Below, piece by piece: positions 15,553-23,047 of a stretch of DNA of 37,269 nt. The notes under the pieces are model-generated. The model was not told the origin of the DNA and searched no databases. It was given only the letters and a program-made list of their open reading frames with translations. The DNA is taken from assembly GCA_945883695.1 (NCBI GenBank), contig CAMCYK010000034.1, positions 1 to 37,269 on the forward strand. Reading direction: 5' to 3'. A program made the position numbers and the translations under genes. The stretch's first letter is position 1, and each line of letters starts with the position of its first letter. This DNA comes from Akkermansia muciniphila. Its GTDB lineage: Bacteria > Verrucomicrobiota > Verrucomicrobiia > Verrucomicrobiales > Akkermansiaceae.

Positions 15553-16677
15553 ATGAAGGAACAACCGCGGATGCTCGCTTTCGAACAACACTGGTTTGAC
15601 CTCTCCAACAAGAGGCGCTTGTTCTGGATATTTCAAGGCTGCGGCTGGTTCGGCACCTCAGTGATCGCCGCCGCGGTGTTGCGCTCGCATGCGGTGGCAT
15701 TGCTGCCGTTCATCGCGTTCCGCGCGCTGTTCGGCATGGTGGTCACGTCTTTCCTATTGCGGCCCCTATTGCGGCGGGTGCGGCGGCGGGGCGCGCTCTC
15801 GGTTTCAGCGGGAATTCCCGTGGTGCTGGTGGGTGCCGTGGCGCTGGGAGCGGCTGACTCCCATGCCATGTCGATCGGGCTGTCCCGGTCGCTTGCCAGC
15901 AGCAGCATCCCGACCGAGGCCCTCGAGCTCTATCTGGATTCCGGCACCCTGCTCCGCACCTTGGCCTACGGGTGTTGGCTGGCGCTTTACTTCGGCATCA
16001 ATTATTTCATCGAGACCAGCAGGGACCGCCTGCGGCTGGCACTGCTGGAATCCGAAACCCGCGAAAGCGAGCTGCGGCTGCTCCGCGCGCAGGTGAATCC
16101 CCACTTCCTGTTCAACGCGCTCAATTCCATCATCGCGGAGGCGGAGCGCCCGGAGCGGGTGATCGCGATCACCCATCTGCTGGCGGACTTCCTCCGGTTT
16201 TCGCTGGCCCAGGACGGCAACATGCATCCGCTGGGCGAGGAGCTCGACGTGCTGGAGAGCTATTTGCAGGTGGAGAAGATCCGCTTCGAGCAGCGCTTCG
16301 AATACACGCTGGTGGTGGATCCCGCCGTGCGTCTTCAGCGGGTGCCCTGCGCGCTGGTGCAGCCGCTGCTGGAGAACGCCGTGAAATACGGCATGCGCAC
16401 CAGCCCGCGACCGCTGCGGGTGGTTGTCCGCGCCCGGCTCGGGGCCGGCCACTTGCTGCTGGAAGTGGAAAACTCCGGCCACTGGGTCGCGGCGGGAACC
16501 GGGACCTCGACCGGCATCGGTCTTCTGAATCTCCGCCGGCGGCTGGCGCTGCTCTACGACAATCGCGCCACCGTCGAGCCGGTGCTGACGAGCGGCAGGG
16601 TGATCCTGCGGGTGACATTGCCGCTCCCGCTCCCGGCGGATCTGCCGCATCAACCGGCCCCCCTCGCCACTCCATGA
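15553..16677 (+). CDS. LytS/YpdA-type sensor histidine kinase
   Basis: A 374-aa membrane histidine kinase (His_kinase PF06580 class). Four hydrophobic segments occupy roughly residues 23-42, 47-70, 82-100 and 132-152 and no extracellular sensor domain is evident, so the signal is probably sensed within the membrane. A short coiled linker leads to QVNPHFLFNALN, with H184 the predicted phosphorylation site. The ATPase domain follows, with PLLENAVKYG (N-box, N275) and GIGLLNLRRRL (G-box). The start ATG is at 15553; an ATG at 15571 has AAGGA upstream and is an alternative. The stop overlaps the response-regulator start as ATGA, so the two are co-translated partners. It is divergent from the surface operon. 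The frame stays open far upstream, but that part overlaps the opposite-strand gene and is not protein-like. Confidence 0.9.
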   Translation: MKEQPRMLAFEQHWFDLSNKRRLFWIFQGCGWFGTSVIAAAVLRSHAVALLPFIAFRALFGMVVTSFLLRPLLRRVRRRGALSVSAGIPVVLVGAVALGAADSHAMSIGLSRSLASSSIPTEALELYLDSGTLLRTLAYGCWLALYFGINYFIETSRDRLRLALLESETRESELRLLRAQVNPHFLFNALNSIIAEAERPERVIAITHLLADFLRFSLAQDGNMHPLGEELDVLESYLQVEKIRFEQRFEYTLVVDPAVRLQRVPCALVQPLLENAVKYGMRTSPRPLRVVVRARLGAGHLLLEVENSGHWVAAGTGTSTGIGLLNLRRRLALLYDNRATVEPVLTSGRVILRVTLPLPLPADLPHQPAPLATP

Positions 16678-17378
16678 ATCCACTGAGGGTCATTCTGGTC
16701 GATGACGAACGCCTGGCCCGCCAGCATCTGGCCGCACTGTTGCGCGAGCAGCCCGGCATCATCGTCGCCGGGGAGGCGGGTGATCTCACGGAGGCCATCG
16801 CACTGCTGGCGCGGGAACCGCCGGATGTGATTTTCCTCGATGTCTCGATGCCGCCGGAAAACGGCTTCGACCTGCTGCCCCACGTGCCGGCCGCCACCCG
16901 CGTGGTTTTCGTCACCGCCCACGCGGATCACGCCGTCCGCGCCTTCGACGAGAAGGCCGCGGACTACCTGCTCAAGCCCGTCAAGCCGGAGCGGCTGGCG
17001 GCAACCCTTGACCGTCTGGGCGGTTCCTTGCCGTCCCCGGACGGGCCGACGAGCCTGCTGCTGGGTGATGCCAAGGAATGGCACCGAGTCCCGCGGGAAT
17101 TCATTTCCGCGGTCTTCGCGGATGGAAACTACAGCCGGATCCACCTCATGGCGGGACAGAAGTTCCTGATGCGCCGTCCCATCCAGGATTGGATCCGCCT
17201 GCTCGGCAGGAAAGGCTTTGTCGCGCTGAGCCGCTCGCTGCTGGTGAACCCGGCGGCGGTTCTGGGCATGGAAACCGTCGGCCGGCAGCTCGCCGACCTC
17301 CGCCTGCAAGGCATCCTCGAGCCGGTCAGGATCGGCCGCACCGCCATCCGGCGCGCCCGCAGCCTCCTGATGCTCTGA
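16674..17378 (+). CDS. LytTR-family response regulator
   Basis: A 234-aa two-component regulator. The receiver domain (residues 4-118) has the acidic pair D10/D11, phospho-acceptor D56 (IFLDVSMP), T81 and K101 (LLKPVKPE). The LytTR DNA-binding domain (about 128-234) contains the family-typical VFADGNYSRIHL and FVALSRSLLVNP stretches. The start overlaps the kinase stop by 4 nt. LytTR proteins usually activate surface, adhesion or toxin genes from pairs of direct repeats spaced two turns apart. A repeat of that kind lies in front of the divergent surface operon, which is the likely target. The gene ends 34 bp before the convergent kelch gene, with no clear T-run terminator between. Confidence 0.93.
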   Translation: MNPLRVILVDDERLARQHLAALLREQPGIIVAGEAGDLTEAIALLAREPPDVIFLDVSMPPENGFDLLPHVPAATRVVFVTAHADHAVRAFDEKAADYLLKPVKPERLAATLDRLGGSLPSPDGPTSLLLGDAKEWHRVPREFISAVFADGNYSRIHLMAGQKFLMRRPIQDWIRLLGRKGFVALSRSLLVNPAAVLGMETVGRQLADLRLQGILEPVRIGRTAIRRARSLLML

Positions 17379-17412
17379 CGCGCCGCGGAGATCCACGCCC
17401 GGGCTTTGAGAC

Positions 17413-18612
17413 TCATGGATCGCGCACTCGGAAGAACTTCCGGGCTTCATCCATCGCGACGCTGTAGGGCGGTGAGACGCCGTGGACCGGTGTCCATGGT
17501 CCGCCCGGTGTCGCGGCTGTTTCGAGAATGCCGGTGGTGCCGGGCCAGGAGAGCACGAGGCCGATGCCTTGCACGACAAGGCCGATGCCGTCGTTTTGAA
17601 AGGAAAGACGAACGGGCGGAGTGTCGCTCAGGTTGTGGATGTTCGCCGCGCGCAACGTGTAGAGCCCGGCATCGGCGGCCGTGGTGCCGATGATGCGGAG
17701 CGTGGCCGTGGCGGCACCGCTCCAGTGCGCGTCATCCAGCACCGGCGCGCCGTCCTTGAACCATTGCTGCACGAGCGGCCGGCGGCCGGCGTGGATGGCA
17801 CGCAAGCTGATGGTTTGATTCGCGGCAAAGATGACCTCGTAAGGCTGATGCACGGGTTTGACCTTGTCGCTGAAGTGCATCTCACGGGTGGAAGGTGGCG
17901 TGCCGCTGCTCAGGAAGAGACCGCCCATGTCGAACCACACGAGGCAGCGCCGACGGGTGTCAAAGACAGTCATGTCACCGCGACTGGGATCAGGGACCTG
18001 GTCGCCGATCGCAGGCGCGGTGCCTGTCACATCGTCGATCACGCTGGTGCTGCCGCGCACGAAGCGGTTGCCATCCCAGCACGCGAGGAAGGACGTGCTG
18101 CTTTCATAGCCGGGTGAGAAGTTGTAGCCGATAACGCTCATGCTGGTCGTGCGCCGCACGGGATCGTAGAAGGGTGCGCCGTTGCCCGTGCCCGAGTTGG
18201 TGACGCGGTAGTCCAGAGGCGGCAGCACGCGGCTCCACACGGCTCCGTTCCATTCCCACACCGGATTCCCGTTATCGCCAAACATCAGCACCCGCTCGTC
18301 CACCGGGTCATACACCATGGAGTGACCGCTGCGCGCTTGCGGCAGCGGACCCGTGACCGCCACTTGCTGCCAGGTGGTGCCGTTGTATTGCCAGAGATCG
18401 TTGGAGACCATGCCGAGCGCGACACCCGGCATCGATTTGTCCCCACCAAACAACAGCGTCACGCCCTGATGCCCGTCAAACGCCATCGCAGCGCCTTCGT
18501 AGAGCCCCGGAGAGCCTACGGTGGTCCGTTGCTGCCAGACCATCGCCTGCTGGGCGCCGAGTGACGGCGGCAGGAGACACAGTATCAAAAGGAGCAGAAA
18601 TGGTGGTCGCAT
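17413..18612 (-). CDS. Exported kelch-repeat protein with Ig-like C-terminus
   Basis: A 399-aa exported protein. I chose the ATG at 18612 because a signal peptide begins there (MRPPFLLLLILCLLPPSLGA, cut before QQ); the frame is open further upstream but is not protein-like. Residues ~30-270 hold kelch-type repeats that form a beta-propeller, for example GAAMAFDGHQGVTLLFGG, DLWQYNGTTWQQV and GHSMVYDPVDERVLMFGD. Residues ~270-350 form an Ig-like domain (QWFKDGAPV, then TTAADAGLYTLRAAN). The end (TGILETAATPGGPW ... KFFRVRDP) is the short terminal domain common in verrucomicrobial exported proteins. No enzyme active site is seen. A binding role at the cell surface is likely. The gene is single, with 262 bp upstream holding no clear promoter. 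Confidence 0.85.
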   Translation of the reverse strand: MRPPFLLLLILCLLPPSLGAQQAMVWQQRTTVGSPGLYEGAAMAFDGHQGVTLLFGGDKSMPGVALGMVSNDLWQYNGTTWQQVAVTGPLPQARSGHSMVYDPVDERVLMFGDNGNPVWEWNGAVWSRVLPPLDYRVTNSGTGNGAPFYDPVRRTTSMSVIGYNFSPGYESSTSFLACWDGNRFVRGSTSVIDDVTGTAPAIGDQVPDPSRGDMTVFDTRRRCLVWFDMGGLFLSSGTPPSTREMHFSDKVKPVHQPYEVIFAANQTISLRAIHAGRRPLVQQWFKDGAPVLDDAHWSGAATATLRIIGTTAADAGLYTLRAANIHNLSDTPPVRLSFQNDGIGLVVQGIGLVLSWPGTTGILETAATPGGPWTPVHGVSPPYSVAMDEARKFFRVRDP

Positions 18613-18874
18613 GTCTTTGTTACAGACGATTTCCACCGGGAATCCGGCGAGGGATTTCAAGGTATTTGCGGTAATCCCCACTGATCCGCCCGGCGAAAGC
18701 GGCGGGTGAAGAGCGGTGCGGATGCATCCACCCCTTCGTCCTGTCCCGCGGAGTTGGCGGGAAACCGGCCGCTGGTCAGCCAGTCGGTTGGGTCCCACGA
18801 GCGATTCCCAGGATAGGCCGCAGGTCCGGCCAAGCCCGGGCTGTGTTATGAAGTCCCCCTGGGACAGCGAGCGC

Positions 18875-20359
18875 CTAGTTTTCGAGCCGCGCGATGAAGG
18901 CTTCGGCACGGGCACGATGGGCTTCACGCTTGGCGGCGGGCATTTTCTCCCAGTTGCGGGCCATCATCGAGAGCCGGGGGTTGCCGCCGAAGAAATCGAG
19001 GTGGTCGCCGATGAAGGACCAGAACAGGCCGTCCCAGATGTCGCACCAGTCGCCCTTCGGATAATACGACATCTTGCGGATGTAGTTAGACCCACTGATA
19101 TACGGCTTGGTGGTGAAGGTCCCGCCGTCGGCGAACTGCGACATGCCGTAAACGTTCGGCACCATCACCCAGTCGTAGGCGTCGACAAACAACTCCATGA
19201 ACCAGCGGTAAACCTCGTCGGGATCGATCCGGCACAGCACCATCAGGTTCCCCAGCACCATCAGCCGCTCGATGTGGTGGCAGTAGCCGTGGTCGAGCAC
19301 CCGGCGGATCGCATCGTCGACCGGCGGGATGCCGGTGGTGGCGTCGTAGAAGGCGCGCGGCATCTTTCTCGTATGGTTCCAGTAGTTGCGGGTCCGGATC
19401 GCGCCGCCGCGGTGGCGGTAGATGCCGGCCATGAACTCGCGCCACCCGACGATCTGGCGGAGGAAGCCCTCGAGCGAATTCAGCGGGACCTCGCGGGAGG
19501 CGGCGTGGGCGAGCGCGCGGTCGACGATCTCGCGCGGGTCGAGCAGCCCGATGTTCAGCGCGGGAGTGAGGACCGAGTGGAACAGCACGCGGTGCTTGCG
19601 CGAGAGCGCATCCTCGAAGGCCCCGAAATCGTGGAAGCGCTCGGACAGGAAGCGCCCGAGCCAGTCAAGGGCATCGGCCCGGGTGACCGGGTAGTGGAAA
19701 TCCCCCACCCGGCCGGGATTCCCGGGAAAGCGGCGGGCGACGTAGTCCAGCGCCTCGCGGACGTGGTCATTCGGCGCGACGCGCGGTTCCGGCGGGGCGA
19801 GGCGGTCCTCGGGCAAGCGCTGGCGGTTCTCCTCGTCGAAGGACCACCTGCCGCCGAGCGGCGTGCCATCGCTATCGAGCAGCAGACCCATCCGCTGCCG
19901 CTGGGCCTTGTAGAAGTCCGCCATGAACGGCCGCTTGCGGGAGCGGCCGGTGAATTTTTCCAGCAACTCGGGCGGGGTCAGGAAATTCGGCGACGGGTGG
20001 ACCACGAGCTCGATGCCACGACGCCGGGCGAAGCGGCGGAGGCGCCGCGAAAGAATCTCGTCGCAGGGATCCGCGACCTCGATCCGGCTCGTGCCGGCGG
20101 GGACTTCGCGCTCGAGCAGGCCCACCGAATCGAGGCCGTCCGCCGGTGCTTCCACATAGCGCACGCTCCCCTTCCCCGCGGCCCAGGCTTTCATCGAGGC
20201 GCGGTGCAGGACCAGCCGCTGCTGGTGGACCGCCAGCGGCCAGTGCGGGTCGCCGCCGAAATAAAGGGGGTCCTCGATCAGCATGACCGCCTGGCCGGCG
20301 CGCAGCGCCGGATGGCGGTCGAACAACTGATGGGGAAAGACCAGGGTGAGGGAGCTCAT
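18875..20359 (-). CDS. Photolyase/cryptochrome-family flavoprotein (PhrB-like, lacking Fe-S cysteines)
   Basis: A 494-aa member of the cryptochrome/photolyase family closest to the bacterial PhrB (FeS-BCP) branch, whose members repair (6-4) photoproducts with FAD. The N-terminal Rossmann-like domain begins SLTLVFPHQLF. The helical FAD domain carries GWREFM, YCHHIERLMVLGN (359-371), PNVYGMSQFADGG (401-413) and KPYISGSNYIRKMS. PhrB binds a 4Fe-4S cluster with four Cys. Here the CxxC after the KMS segment is replaced by YYPKGDW, the first Cys position is Pro346 by my alignment, and only C439 could correspond to one ligand. The cluster is therefore probably absent. It is the third gene of an SDR - flavin reductase - photolyase operon, 23 bp behind the reductase. 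The repair substrate is not known for this variant. Confidence 0.88.
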   Translation of the reverse strand: MSSLTLVFPHQLFDRHPALRAGQAVMLIEDPLYFGGDPHWPLAVHQQRLVLHRASMKAWAAGKGSVRYVEAPADGLDSVGLLEREVPAGTSRIEVADPCDEILSRRLRRFARRRGIELVVHPSPNFLTPPELLEKFTGRSRKRPFMADFYKAQRQRMGLLLDSDGTPLGGRWSFDEENRQRLPEDRLAPPEPRVAPNDHVREALDYVARRFPGNPGRVGDFHYPVTRADALDWLGRFLSERFHDFGAFEDALSRKHRVLFHSVLTPALNIGLLDPREIVDRALAHAASREVPLNSLEGFLRQIVGWREFMAGIYRHRGGAIRTRNYWNHTRKMPRAFYDATTGIPPVDDAIRRVLDHGYCHHIERLMVLGNLMVLCRIDPDEVYRWFMELFVDAYDWVMVPNVYGMSQFADGGTFTTKPYISGSNYIRKMSYYPKGDWCDIWDGLFWSFIGDHLDFFGGNPRLSMMARNWEKMPAAKREAHRARAEAFIARLEN

Positions 20360-20382
20360 GGCGGCGGCGGCGATTCCCGAGG

Positions 20383-21000
20383 TCAGGGGGCCGCCTTGGC
20401 GTAGGGCAGCCGGACCAGCGGGGTGATCCCGAAGTAGGTGTCGAGGGCGGTGGAGGCCACCGCGTCCAGTCCATCGAGGTGGATCGAGCCGTCCTCGCCC
20501 AGCCGGCCCTCGTCGAGCTGGACCAGCATCACGCGGCCGACGATGAGTTTGGTGTCGTTCGCGGTGATATCCACGATCTCCACCAGCTCGAGGCCGATGC
20601 GAAACCGCGACTCGGCGACGAAAGGAGCGGCGAAGTCCGGCTCGCGGTGTTCCGTCAGGCCGGTGGCGTCGAATTCGGAAATGCCCGCGGGATAGCGGGC
20701 GGAGCACTGGTGGGCGGCTTCCACGATGCCGGGATGGAGGTGGTTGAGCGTCCAGCAGCGGGCCTCGACGAGATTGGCCAGGGTATGGCGTTCCACCACG
20801 TCGGGCCGGGTGACCATCCCGAGCAAGGCGGGGTTGGAGCCGAGGTGGAGGACGCTCGAAAAAGGCGCGAGGTTGGCGACCCCGTCCGCGCCGCGGGTGC
20901 CGACGAGGCAGACCGGTTTGACGCCCGGCAGCGAGGTCGCGAACTGGACGCGGACCCGCGGGTCCATGGTTTCAAGATCGCGGGAGGAGATGGTGATCAT
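20383..21000 (-). CDS. Flavin reductase family protein (FMN-binding split barrel)
   Basis: A 205-aa protein of the flavin reductase / flavoredoxin family (PF01613), which binds FMN and reduces free flavin with NAD(P)H or acts as a partner of flavoenzymes. The N-terminal GTRGADGVANLAPFSSV (about 34-50) is the family flavin-binding stretch; WTLNHLH and FDATGLT follow at the expected places. The ATG overlaps the TGA of the SDR gene by 4 nt and the photolyase begins 23 bp later, so the three genes probably form one operon. A tempting idea is that it keeps FAD or another flavin reduced for the photolyase. That is inference. The family also contains proteins of other function. Confidence 0.85.
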   Translation of the reverse strand: MITISSRDLETMDPRVRVQFATSLPGVKPVCLVGTRGADGVANLAPFSSVLHLGSNPALLGMVTRPDVVERHTLANLVEARCWTLNHLHPGIVEAAHQCSARYPAGISEFDATGLTEHREPDFAAPFVAESRFRIGLELVEIVDITANDTKLIVGRVMLVQLDEGRLGEDGSIHLDGLDAVASTALDTYFGITPLVRLPYAKAAP

Positions 21001-21701
21001 GCGAAGAGTCGGATCGAGGATAGCCCGCCATCGGGGCGCAGGATCTGGCCGGACATCGATTTCGAAGCGTCGGAGAGGAGGAACGCGACCAGTTCCGCGA
21101 CTTCCTCGGCACCGCCGACCCGTTGGAGCGGGTGGCGTTTCGCCGCGGCCTCGCGTTTCGCGTCGCTGTTCAGCAGCGGCGAGGCGAGCGGGGTGTCGGT
21201 CAGCGACGGCGCGATGACATTCACCCGGATCGCCGGGGCGAATTCGGCGGCCAGGGATTTCGCGAGTCCTTCGATGGCACCCTTGGCGGCGGCGATCGAG
21301 GCGTGGAAGGGCATCCCTTGGGCCACCGCGACGGTGGAGAAGAGGACGATCGAGGCGCTGCCGGATTTCTTGAGCGCCGGGAGCGCGGCTTGGATGGCGG
21401 CGACCGCGCCCAGGCAATTCACCCGGAGGTCGTGGAGGAAATCATCCGCCGTCAGCCGATGGAACGGCTTCAGGGTGATCGAGCCGGGGAAATAGACGAG
21501 GCCGTCGAGCTGTTCCGGCAGCAGGGCGGGATCGAGCACCGGGTTGGCCGCCTCGAAGGGGATGACCGGCACCCCGAGAGCGGCGAGCGGGGTGGGATGG
21601 CGGGCGGCGGCGGCAAGCTGGTGGCCGCGGGCGAGCAGCAAGCGGGCGGTGGCCAGCCCGATGCCCGAGCTGCCGCCGATCAGGAGATGGTGCTTCGACA
21701 T
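20997..21701 (-). CDS. Short-chain dehydrogenase/reductase-like protein lacking the catalytic Tyr
   Basis: A 234-aa Rossmann-fold SDR. The nucleotide-binding loop is GGSSGIG near the N-terminus, the DG...YFPG element stands where NAG is usual, and the Ser of the catalytic set appears present (VLFSTVAVAQG). The YxxxK motif is changed: the sequence is FHASIAAAKGAIEG, so the Lys is kept but the Tyr position is Ile. The C-terminal half has RVNVIAPSLTDTPL and GQILRPDGG, typical of classical SDRs. Loss of Tyr normally abolishes ordinary dehydrogenase chemistry, so this may be a binding or regulatory SDR, or use another residue. It is the first gene of the operon with flavin reductase and photolyase. 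The ATG at 21701 starts directly before the Rossmann strand. Confidence 0.85.
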   Translation of the reverse strand: MSKHHLLIGGSSGIGLATARLLLARGHQLAAAARHPTPLAALGVPVIPFEAANPVLDPALLPEQLDGLVYFPGSITLKPFHRLTADDFLHDLRVNCLGAVAAIQAALPALKKSGSASIVLFSTVAVAQGMPFHASIAAAKGAIEGLAKSLAAEFAPAIRVNVIAPSLTDTPLASPLLNSDAKREAAAKRHPLQRVGGAEEVAELVAFLLSDASKSMSGQILRPDGGLSSIRLFA

Positions 21702-21746
21702 GCCGCACCATGGGCGGGAGCCGGCAGCTGTCGAGGGGGGATCGGC

Positions 21747-21779
21747 AAAGAAAAGGCCGCCGGGGTTACCGGCGGCCTT
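21747..21779 (-). terminator. Intrinsic terminator of the Cys-rich protein gene
   Basis: An 11-bp stem (AAGGCCGCCGG with CCGGCGGCCTT) and 5-nt loop are followed on the minus strand by TTTTCTTT. It lies 28 bp behind the stop of the Cys-rich gene and before the SDR start, so it separates the two transcription units. Confidence 0.85.
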
Positions 21780-21806
21780 GGAAATCAATATCAGAAGCGA
21801 AACGGC

Positions 21807-22154
21807 TCAGGCGAGGGCAAGTTCCTTCTTCTCCTCTTCTTCGTCGTGCTCCTTGTCCTTCTTGCACTTGCCACAATGAGCGAGGGCTGGCTCGTCGTCC
21901 TTGTCGCAATCCTTCTCCTTGCACTTGCCGGCGAGGGCGGTGTCCTTGTCCTTGTCGCATTCGCCGTCCTTGCACTTGCCGGCGAGGGCGGGATCTTCGT
22001 CCTTGTCGCAATCCTTCTCCTTGCACTTGCCGGCAAGGGAGACCTCTTCCTTTTTCTCCTCTTTCTCCTTGTCCTTGTCGCACTTCTTGCAATCGGCGAA
22101 GGCGAGCGGGGTGAACAGGAGGGCGGCAAAGAACGAACTAAGTAGCAGTTTCAT
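21807..22154 (-). CDS. Small exported Cys-rich, highly charged repeat protein
   Basis: A 115-aa protein with a clear signal peptide (MKLLLSSFFAALLFTPLAFA, cut before DCKK). The mature ~95 residues are almost only Lys, Asp, Glu, Ala, Leu and Cys. After a CKKC motif there are three 17-residue repeats (residues 39-89) of the form xLAGKCKxxxCDKDxxx, then a degenerate fourth with HCGKC and an acidic tail. There are ten Cys in pairs (CxxC or CxxxxC). The composition suggests a periplasmic metal-binding or disulfide-stapled protein. I recognise no named family. It forms a single-gene unit with its own terminator, preceded by 219 bp of partly AT-rich DNA. Confidence 0.75.
   Translation of the reverse strand: MKLLLSSFFAALLFTPLAFADCKKCDKDKEKEEKKEEVSLAGKCKEKDCDKDEDPALAGKCKDGECDKDKDTALAGKCKEKDCDKDDEPALAHCGKCKKDKEHDEEEEKKELALA
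21888..22040 (-). repeat. Three coding tandem repeats of 51 bp
   Basis: Three contiguous 51-bp units encode the 17-residue repeats of the Cys-rich exported protein. The first and third are nearly the same at the protein level (GKCKEKDCDKD), and the second has GKCKDGECDKD. A fourth unit at 21837-21887 is degenerate. Such an array can change copy number by slippage or recombination. Confidence 0.75.
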
Positions 22155-22373
22155 GGTTTGTGGATGGTTGTCGTTGGATCGCTGAATTCAGTAACCTCGA
22201 ATTAGAACCCGGCAAGGAGGAATTTGTTCCCGGAATCTGCAAAAAAAATTCAAAGAGCGGTTTTTCGTTTCATCAGGCGCGATTTCTCCGGTCGCGACCT
22301 TGCAAATTGGACCGCCAGCCGGCGGAAGAACAGGTTCCGGCCGATGGCGGGCGGCGCGCTCCCGCGGTCCGGA

Positions 22374-22610
22374 TCAGCTCAAATCCCCGGCGGTAACCGA
22401 GGTCTGTTCGCGCGAGCCAAGTGCTAGCGCTTGCCGCCGGACGGCTTCCGGGGCCCCGTCGAAGCGGTAGCTGTGGCAGTTCGGGCAGAGCACCACGGCC
22501 GCTCCGACGATCGAGTCGCAGCCTTCGCAGACTTTGTAGCCGGCAGGATTGGCCGCGATGCGGGCGGCTTTCGCCTCGCGGGTGTCGGGTTCTTGGGATG
22601 GAGCGGACAT
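22374..22610 (-). CDS. Small zinc-ribbon-like protein
   Basis: A 78-aa cytoplasmic protein with two Cys pairs, CEGC (28-31) and CPNC (42-45), spaced as in zinc ribbons, followed by HSYRFD. The N-terminus is charged and probably unstructured. A PEAVRRQALALG helix follows the ribbon. No enzyme domain is present; nucleic-acid or protein binding is usual for such ribbons. It lies behind rpsT on the same strand, but a strong terminator stands between the two, so it may have its own promoter or depend on readthrough. The start is the only ATG before the ribbon. Confidence 0.7.
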   Translation of the reverse strand: MSAPSQEPDTREAKAARIAANPAGYKVCEGCDSIVGAAVVLCPNCHSYRFDGAPEAVRRQALALGSREQTSVTAGDLS

Positions 22611-22622
22611 GTCTCGGTCTCT

Positions 22623-22658
22623 AAAAGCAGAAGCGGCACCGGAACCCGGAGCCGCTTC
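22623..22658 (-). terminator. Intrinsic terminator of rpsT
   Basis: GAAGCGGC and GCCGCTTC form an 8-bp outer stem with GC-rich inner pairing (CCGG/CCGG). It is followed on the minus strand by TGCTTTT. It lies 28 bp behind the rpsT stop. Confidence 0.8.
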
Positions 22659-22686
22659 GAAAACTGTTACCGTCCGGAAGCCGGGC

Positions 22687-22950
22687 TCATGCCAAGGTGG
22701 CGAGGACCCTGGCGGCCTTGCGCTTGAGGTTGGATGCCTTGTTCTTGTGGATCAGGCCTTTCTTCGCGGCCTTGTCGACGGCCGATGAGAACTCGGAGAG
22801 CGACTGGCCGGCGGCCGGCTTGTCGGCGGCGGCAACCGCGGCGTGGGTCTTCTTGCGAAGCGTCTTGATGGTCATCTTGCGGGCGCGGTTGCGCTCGGTG
22901 CGGACCTTGGTCTGGCGGACGCGCTTGAGGGCGGACTTGTGATTGGCCAT
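22687..22950 (-). CDS. rpsT: 30S ribosomal protein S20
   Basis: An 87-aa ribosomal protein S20, which binds 16S rRNA early in 30S assembly. The sequence is full length for the family: MANHKSALKRVRQ at the N-terminus, a Lys/Arg-rich helix (RTERNRARKMTIKTLRKKTHAAV), and the conserved GLIHKNKASNLKRKAARV near the end. It is a monocistronic unit, with a promoter-like TTGACA/TAGCTT pair upstream and an intrinsic terminator downstream. Confidence 0.97.
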   Translation of the reverse strand: MANHKSALKRVRQTKVRTERNRARKMTIKTLRKKTHAAVAAADKPAAGQSLSEFSSAVDKAAKKGLIHKNKASNLKRKAARVLATLA

Positions 22951-22998
22951 GGTGAAAGAATTGGGACGGTGGGCGCGATGAGAGACGCGCGGGGCGGC

Positions 22999-23026
22999 AA
23001 GCTAGGGAATTGGCTGGAGGTGTCAA
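22999..23026 (-). promoter_or_regulatory. Probable sigma70 promoter of rpsT
   Basis: On the minus strand, a consensus -35 box TTGACA (23021-23026) and TAGCTT (22999-23004) are separated by 16 bp. They lie about 50 bp before the rpsT ATG. The tig promoter has the same TAGnTT form of -10 box. Confidence 0.6.
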
Positions 23027-23047
23027 GCTCGTCCGCCAAATTCCGCG

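Noticed and set aside
18716-20404. A 562-codon plus-strand open frame
   Set aside because: It is antisense to the photolyase gene with no recognisable motif.
21888-22040. Tandem repeats considered as a CRISPR array
   Set aside because: Units are contiguous without spacers and encode in-frame protein repeats behind a signal peptide.
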